This document shows positions 59,558-64,000 of a DNA stretch of 64,000 bases, piece after piece. The position numbers were made by a program, and so were the translations under genes. This DNA comes from Cyclobacteriaceae bacterium (GTDB lineage: Bacteria; Bacteroidota; Bacteroidia; Cytophagales; Cyclobacteriaceae): the NCBI GenBank assembly GCA_020436085.1, contig JAGQYM010000003.1:1-64000 (forward strand). The letters run 5' to 3'. The notes under the pieces were generated by a model, which ran no database searches, was not told the origin of the DNA, and worked only from the letters and a program-made list of their open reading frames with translations. Each line of letters starts with the position of its first letter. Positions within the stretch are counted from its first letter, which is position 1.

Positions 59558-60887
59558 AAATTTTCGGCTTAATGTAGTCGCAAGGATTTTTATCCTCAGC
59601 GCGATCCTTCTTGCTTTAATATATTGCCTTTATGAAAGCCTGTACTTAAGAAGTGTTTACGTTGGGATCGCACTTATTATTTCCATTATCGAATTCATAA
59701 GATATGTCGACAAAACAAATCGTGACTTGACTAATTTCTTTCTTGCCATCTCACAAAAAGATTTCACGACCACCTATAGCGAACAGGGTAAAGGCAAATC
59801 ATTTTCCAGATTATATGCGTCCCTCAATCACATCACCAATCAGTTCAGGTCAATTAGCGAAGAAAAAGAAGCCCAATATATTTTTCTATCGCTTTTAGTC
59901 GAACAAATCCGTGTCGGTATTCTGAGTATCGACCAGCATGGAAAAGTTCATCTCATCAATCAAACCATGAAAGGCTTCCTGACCAATCCCAACATTAAAA
60001 GCCTGGATGAATTGGAAATAAGTGACAAAGAATTGGCGATGGCGTTCAGAGATGCCCAAGCCGGAGATAGTCAGGTGATACGAAAAGCAATTGATGGAAA
60101 AATCACTCCTCTTACAATATTAGCAAGTGAAATCTCGATTCGGGATAATCGATTCAAACTGATATCTGCGCAGGACATTCGAAACGAACTCGAGGCCAAT
60201 GAACTTGAAGCATGGCAAAGATTAATTCGCGTGTTAACCCACGAGATTATGAATTCCGTATCGCCCATTATTTCTCTCACTGCAACCCTGTCGAAAGTAG
60301 TTGCAGCACGGAATGAAGCGAATGAGACCTTTAGTGAATCAGATCGTGAGACGTTACAAAAAGGTATGGAAGCGATATTGTCCCGAAGCAAGGGACTGCA
60401 CCACTTTGCAGACGCATACCGAAGTTTAACACGTTTACCTCAACCGCAATTTCAGAAGGTGTCAGTCAGCGATTTTATCGAAAAGCTTTTATTGCTCTTC
60501 GATGAGGAGATCAAGCAGAAAAGAATTTCGGTTTCGCGATCGGCAGATCCTCGCCTAAAAATGACCGCTGACCCGGAACTCTTAGAGCAAGTGTTTATCA
60601 ATATTCTGAAAAATGCAATAGAGGCAATAGAAGGACAACCTAATCCTACTATCACAATAGACGCATCGTTAACCAGAGATAATCGTGTCATTATGATAGT
60701 GACGGATAATGGTGGGGGCATTGAGAAGGATGTCCTGGATAAAATTTTTATCCCCTTCTTTACCACAAAGAAATCTGGAACGGGCATCGGGCTGCCGTTG
60801 TCAAAGCAAATAGTACAAATCCATCGGGGCAGTATTGTTGCCATATCTAACCCTGGAAACGGTGCCGTATTTGAAGTGACGATATAA
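59547..60887 (+). CDS. Membrane sensor histidine kinase (NtrY-like)
   Basis: 446 residues. Two N-terminal membrane helices (ARIFILSAILLALIYCLYE, VYVGIALIISIIEFIRYV) with almost no periplasmic loop. A PAS-like region (IRVGILSIDQHGKVHLINQTMKGFL) follows, then the H-box RVLTHEIMNSVSPIISL and the HATPase (N-box INILKNAIEAIEG, G1 DNGGGI, G2 GTGIGLPLSKQI). It resembles NtrY-type kinases. It overlaps the response regulator gene by 11 nt and is its likely partner. Confidence 0.93.
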   Translation: MGFENFRLNVVARIFILSAILLALIYCLYESLYLRSVYVGIALIISIIEFIRYVDKTNRDLTNFFLAISQKDFTTTYSEQGKGKSFSRLYASLNHITNQFRSISEEKEAQYIFLSLLVEQIRVGILSIDQHGKVHLINQTMKGFLTNPNIKSLDELEISDKELAMAFRDAQAGDSQVIRKAIDGKITPLTILASEISIRDNRFKLISAQDIRNELEANELEAWQRLIRVLTHEIMNSVSPIISLTATLSKVVAARNEANETFSESDRETLQKGMEAILSRSKGLHHFADAYRSLTRLPQPQFQKVSVSDFIEKLLLLFDEEIKQKRISVSRSADPRLKMTADPELLEQVFINILKNAIEAIEGQPNPTITIDASLTRDNRVIMIVTDNGGGIEKDVLDKIFIPFFTTKKSGTGIGLPLSKQIVQIHRGSIVAISNPGNGAVFEVTI

Positions 60888-60918
60888 AAAAAGCCCGACC
60901 TGAGGCCGGGCTTTTTTT
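60886..60918. terminator. Bidirectional intrinsic terminator
   Basis: AAAAAAAGCCCG and CGGGCTTTTTTT pair with an inner CC/GG pair and a small loop. It serves the kinase gene on + and the ssb gene on -, which converge here. Confidence 0.92.
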
Positions 60919-60933
60919 GCCTATGGAATCAGA

Positions 60934-61269
60934 CTATTTCTTCCCACCAAGCAGCACCAGATCGTTCACGTTGATCTCTGTGATGTAACGTGTCTCGCCC
61001 TTTGACGTCTCGTAAGACCGATGCACAAGCTTGCCTTCCACGGCAACCTCCTCACCTTTTTTCAAATACTTTTCAGCGATGCCTGCCAACTTACCCCAGA
61101 TCACAACGTTGTGCCATTGGGTATCCTCGATCTTGTCACCTTTTTGGTTCTTGTAGCTGTCTGTAGTAGCGATAGAGAAGGAAGCCTTCTTGGACTTACC
61201 AAACTCTTTTACTTCTGGATCCTTGCCCAAACGACCGATCAATTGCACGCTGTTTCTTAGACTTTTCAT
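60934..61269 (-). CDS. ssb: Short single-stranded DNA-binding protein
   Basis: 111 residues with the OB fold: SVQLIGRLGKDPEVKEFGKSKKASFSIATTD, TQWHNVVIWGKLAGIAEKYLKKGEEVAVEGKLVHRSYETSKGETRYITEI. It ends LVLLGGKK right after the OB domain. The flexible linker and the acidic tip (DDxPF-type) that recruit partners in full-length SSBs are missing. It may be a specialised SSB or a paralogue. It converges with the kinase gene at the terminator. Confidence 0.93.
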   Translation of the reverse strand: MKSLRNSVQLIGRLGKDPEVKEFGKSKKASFSIATTDSYKNQKGDKIEDTQWHNVVIWGKLAGIAEKYLKKGEEVAVEGKLVHRSYETSKGETRYITEINVNDLVLLGGKK

Positions 61270-61451
61270 AATTGTAGAATTTAATTGTTAAACGTTGATT
61301 TCACTTTTCACCCCGACCTTCTTGGTTGAGGACCAGTTGTTTCGAACTGACGATGCAAAGGTGGATGTCGAAAAAGCTGATAGTCGTTTATTATCCGGTT
61401 ACTTACGTTTATATTCGTGTGTAAACGTTTGTACACGGATAATCGATCAAA

Positions 61452-61817
61452 ATGACCCAAAAAGAGCAGAAAGTCTGTATCGAGTGTGGTGGAAAGATTT
61501 CCGGCAGGGCGGACAAAAAATTCTGTTCGGATCAATGCAGGGTAGCCTATAACAACCGAACCCGTGCCGAAAAAACCAATTATGTGAGAAACGTGAATAA
61601 TATCCTTAGCAAAAACAGGAGGATATTAGAGGAACTAAATCCAACTGGTAAGACCAAGGTGGCTAGAAACAAACTAAGCCTTAAAGGATTTGATTTCACC
61701 TATCACACCGATACCTATCGAACAAAGGAAGGCTCTTATTATCGATACTGTTATGAGCAGGGATATCTTGAGATCGACCCCAAAACTTTATTGCTGGTAA
61801 AAAAAGAGGTCAAGTAG
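61452..61817 (+). CDS. Small zinc-ribbon protein
   Basis: 121 residues. The N-terminus KVCIECGGKISGRADKKFCSDQCRVAYNNR has four Cys (C-x2-C...C-x3-C) of a zinc ribbon. The remaining helical/beta part (GFDFTYHTDTYRTKEGSYYRYCYEQGYLEI) is characteristic of a Bacteroidota family of unknown function. A short dyad (GTGTA-N8-TACAC, 61419-61436) precedes the gene. It is followed directly by the SDR gene (3 nt), so both are cotranscribed. Confidence 0.8.
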   Translation: MTQKEQKVCIECGGKISGRADKKFCSDQCRVAYNNRTRAEKTNYVRNVNNILSKNRRILEELNPTGKTKVARNKLSLKGFDFTYHTDTYRTKEGSYYRYCYEQGYLEIDPKTLLLVKKEVK

Positions 61818-61820
61818 ATT

Positions 61821-62585
61821 ATGAGCACATGGACGTTACAGGGTAAGAAAGCATTGGTCACAGGAGGCTCAAAAGGTATTGGGCTTGCCATCGTGGAAGA
61901 GTTCGTTCACCTCGGAGCGGAGGTGGTCATCATAGCGAGAAATGAAAGAGACCTCTCAAGTGTAACACAAATGCTTTCTCAGCGCGGATTTGCTGTAGAG
62001 GGAATCGCTGGTGATGTATCGTCTGAAAGCTTCCGCACGGAACTCATAGCGGCACTTTCAAAGAAATGGGACAAGCTGGATATCCTCGTAAACAATGTGG
62101 GTACTAATGTTCGAAAGAAGTTTGTCGAGTATGAACAACAGGAGTATCGAAAACTATTTGAAACGAATCTGTTTAGTCTTACGGAGATGTGCAGGCTTAC
62201 TCACCCGCTCTTGAAAAAGTCTAACAACGGGAGCGTTGTCAATATTGCTTCAGTAGCCGGATCAGTGGATGTGCAAAGTGGCCCCCCTTATGGTATGACC
62301 AAAGCAGCGATCATTCAACTAACAAAACATTTGGCTGTAGAGTGGGCACCCGATAGGATCCGAGTCAACTCAGTATCGCCCTGGTATATAGAAACACCAT
62401 TGACACAACCTGTGCTATCACAGCCCGATAGGTTGAAAAAAATAGTTAATCAGACTCCTATGCTGAGAGTGGGTCAGCCTGAAGAAGTGGCAAGTGCCGT
62501 GGCTTACCTGTCTATGGATAAAGCAAGCTACATCACGGGCCAAAATCTAAACGTAGACGGTGGATTTTTGGCAAAAGGATTATAA
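61821..62585 (+). CDS. SDR family oxidoreductase
   Basis: 254 residues with the classical short-chain dehydrogenase motifs: cofactor loop [14 protein letters not shown], active Ser in [15 protein letters not shown] (Tyr and Lys), and [17 protein letters not shown] at the end. It resembles the tropinone reductase branch. Arg at IIARNER suggests NADP(H). The substrate is unknown. It starts 3 nt after the zinc-ribbon gene and ends 10 nt before the hydrolase gene. Confidence 0.94.
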   Translation: MSTWTLQGKKALVTGGSKGIGLAIVEEFVHLGAEVVIIARNERDLSSVTQMLSQRGFAVEGIAGDVSSESFRTELIAALSKKWDKLDILVNNVGTNVRKKFVEYEQQEYRKLFETNLFSLTEMCRLTHPLLKKSNNGSVVNIASVAGSVDVQSGPPYGMTKAAIIQLTKHLAVEWAPDRIRVNSVSPWYIETPLTQPVLSQPDRLKKIVNQTPMLRVGQPEEVASAVAYLSMDKASYITGQNLNVDGGFLAKGL

Positions 62586-62595
62586 ATACATTCTT

Positions 62596-63840
62596 ATGAG
62601 CAGACTCATCATCGCATTACTGGTTATTGCCTCCGCTGTGGCTTCTGCACAAAATAAAAGTCAGGTGGTTGAGGGAATGTCAACAGAACGGCTGGCAAGA
62701 ATTGATGTACGTATGCAACAGGCGATAAAAGACAATTGGTTTCCAGGAGCCGTTGTGTTGATCATTCGAAATGGCAAGCCTGTGTATTTCAAATCATTTG
62801 GGAAAAGTGATCTCGAAGCTTCTACTGATATGAAGAAGGATAATATTTTCAGAATCGCCTCTCAAACCAAAGCCATTACGAGTTTAGCCGTGATGATGCT
62901 TTTTGAGGAAGGAAAATTTCAGTTGGACGACCCTGTCTCAAAATTCATTCCTGAATTCAAGAATTCTCAAGTTCTTACCGAGTTTAATGCTAACGACTCG
63001 ACATACAAGAGCACACCGGCAAAAAAGGAAATCACCATACGTCACTTACTCACTCATACATCAGGTATTAGTTATGCAGCAATTGGTAGCAGCGAGTTCA
63101 ATGCCATTTATGCAAAGGCATCAGTTCCATCGGGAATAGGAACTGCATTTGCAACCTTAGGTGATAAGATGAAGATCCTTGGCGGACTTCCAATCAAACA
63201 TCTCCCCGGTGAGTCTTTTACCTACGGGCTGAACATAGATGTGTTGGGATATCTGGTTGAGATTTGGAGCGGTCAAACGCTCTCTAATTTTTTTGAGTCC
63301 AGAATTTTCAGGCCTCTCGGGATGAATGATACCTATTTCTATTTGCCTGTAGAAAAACACAGTCGGCTCGTTCCAGTCTATGAGGAAGTGAACGGCAAAC
63401 TCTCTAAAGTCACCCATCAGATTTACGATAAAGTCGATCCATGGTATCCTCGTCTAAAAGGTCAATATTATAGCGGAGGTGCTGGATTGTCTTCCACCGT
63501 AGAAGACTATTCAAAATTCTTACAACTGTTTCTTAACAAAGGTGAATACAATGGTAAACGGCTACTCAGCAGAAAAACTGTGGAGTTGATGTTAACCAAC
63601 CAAACGGGAGCAATGTCTACACAGTTCGGGCTTGGATTTGAATTAGAGACGGCATTGAACGACTATCAGGACCCAACCTCTATAGGCACATTTTCGTGGG
63701 GCGGAGCTTTTAACACCACCTATTGGGCTGACCCAAAGGAAAATTTAGTCGCACTGCTATACACACAAATCTACCAATCACCACATCGCGAGATTGGAAG
63801 TTTATTCAAAGCTCTCACCTATCAAGCTATCGTAGACTAG
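62596..63840 (+). CDS. Class C beta-lactamase-like serine hydrolase
   Basis: 414 residues from ATG 62596; an upstream frame from 62560 would remove the signal peptide (SRLIIALLVIASAVASAQ). The serine nucleophile is in SQTK (S-x-x-K; FRIASQTKAITSLAVMMLFEEG). YGLN supplies the Tyr, and TYWADPK stands near the C-terminus. This fold includes peptidases, esterases and beta-lactamases, so a drug-resistance role cannot be claimed. It is likely periplasmic and cotranscribed with the SDR gene. Confidence 0.92.
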   Translation: MSRLIIALLVIASAVASAQNKSQVVEGMSTERLARIDVRMQQAIKDNWFPGAVVLIIRNGKPVYFKSFGKSDLEASTDMKKDNIFRIASQTKAITSLAVMMLFEEGKFQLDDPVSKFIPEFKNSQVLTEFNANDSTYKSTPAKKEITIRHLLTHTSGISYAAIGSSEFNAIYAKASVPSGIGTAFATLGDKMKILGGLPIKHLPGESFTYGLNIDVLGYLVEIWSGQTLSNFFESRIFRPLGMNDTYFYLPVEKHSRLVPVYEEVNGKLSKVTHQIYDKVDPWYPRLKGQYYSGGAGLSSTVEDYSKFLQLFLNKGEYNGKRLLSRKTVELMLTNQTGAMSTQFGLGFELETALNDYQDPTSIGTFSWGGAFNTTYWADPKENLVALLYTQIYQSPHREIGSLFKALTYQAIVD

Positions 63841-63965
63841 CAATAGCTGCGCATTGTTGAAGCAACGTTGCAACTGGTTTCGCTAAGTGTGAAGCGTGGT
63901 TGCAACAACTGCATTTTCTTTCTCTTTCTTTTTGAATAGTGCCTCTTCGATTGCTCATTTGAATC

Positions 63966-64000
63966 ATGAACAGCGAAGTAACATTACAACCCCTTGAGAG
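63966..64000 (+). CDS. Possible start of a further gene (cut by the window end)
   Basis: ATG 63966 opens a frame reading MNSEVTLQPLE to the right edge without a stop. Eleven codons are too few to judge. The 63841-63965 gap has two copies of the palindrome GTTGCAAC but no other signal. Confidence 0.25.
   Translation, partial: MNSEVTLQPLE

Noticed and set aside
1..64000. CRISPR array, rRNA or insertion sequence transposase
   Set aside because: No regularly spaced repeats, rRNA core motifs or transposase patterns were found anywhere in the window.

Overview
The window looks like a chromosomal segment of a Bacteroidota bacterium, most likely a Cytophagales-type organism. The evidence is TonB receptor/DUF4249 lipoprotein pairs, a very large secreted protein with a type IX secretion (T9SS) C-terminal domain, DUF4199 membrane proteins, promoters of the Bacteroidota form TTTG-N19-TAnnTTTG, few Shine-Dalgarno sequences, and a tmRNA whose tag reads GESNYALAA. 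No rRNA or CRISPR array was seen.

Layout. (1) 1-4.56 kb: the 3' end of a TonB receptor, a DUF4249 lipoprotein and an MG2-type secreted protein, coupled by 4-nt overlaps. (2) 4.6-37.07 kb: a block almost entirely on the + strand that looks like an accessory island. It holds a small HTH protein, a Crp/Fnr regulator, a sensor kinase with a sigma54 activator, a stress set (pirin, TerC, OsmC, VOC, Dps), a TetR-controlled RND efflux operon, a heme/iron/NO-O2 locus (protoglobin, thioredoxin-MarR fusion, Rrf2 regulator, cbb3-like oxidase, truncated hemoglobin, TDO-like heme protein, RIC, hemerythrin, ferredoxin), and a large serine recombinase whose ORF ends inside a tRNA-Arg(CCG) gene. A 9-bp piece of the tRNA end recurs at 4593, next to an inverted repeat, and may mark the other end of the island. 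(3) 37.0-41.8 kb: tRNA-Arg, a tiny GIY-YIG nuclease gene squeezed between the intact tRNA and a broken tRNA copy, the giant T9SS protein, a 47-residue lysine-rich histone-H1-like protein, palindromic repeats, and tmRNA. (4) 41.9-50.6 kb, - strand: a second DUF4249/TonB pair, a glycosyltransferase, two DUF4199 proteins, a dihydroorotase-like protein lacking metal ligands, and a BatA-type protein. (5) 50.7-60.9 kb: three tandem FtsX/MacB-type permeases diverging from a sigma54 activator and histidine kinase, with a good -24/-12 promoter in front of the permeases. (6) 60.9-64 kb: short SSB, zinc-ribbon protein, SDR oxidoreductase and class C beta-lactamase-like hydrolase.

Regulation readable in the DNA: a 20-bp TetR-type palindrome before the operon that encodes the TetR protein, repeated over the start codon of the efflux operon; two matching Rrf2-type operators, one over the rrf2 promoter and one before the oxidase operon; two FNR-type boxes at the same distance from two start codons, with a Crp/Fnr regulator nearby that carries the matching E-x2-SR recognition helix; and the sigma54 promoter between the permeases and the activator.

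The most unusual structure is a GC-rich palindrome (CCTGCCTGCCGGCAGGCAGG) present twice. Both times it interrupts a tRNA-like stem-loop at the same TTC(C)/GATTC position, once in a broken tRNA-Arg copy and once in a fragment resembling the tmRNA 3' end. Together with the 304-bp GIY-YIG unit beside tRNA-Arg this suggests small mobile units that target tRNA loops.
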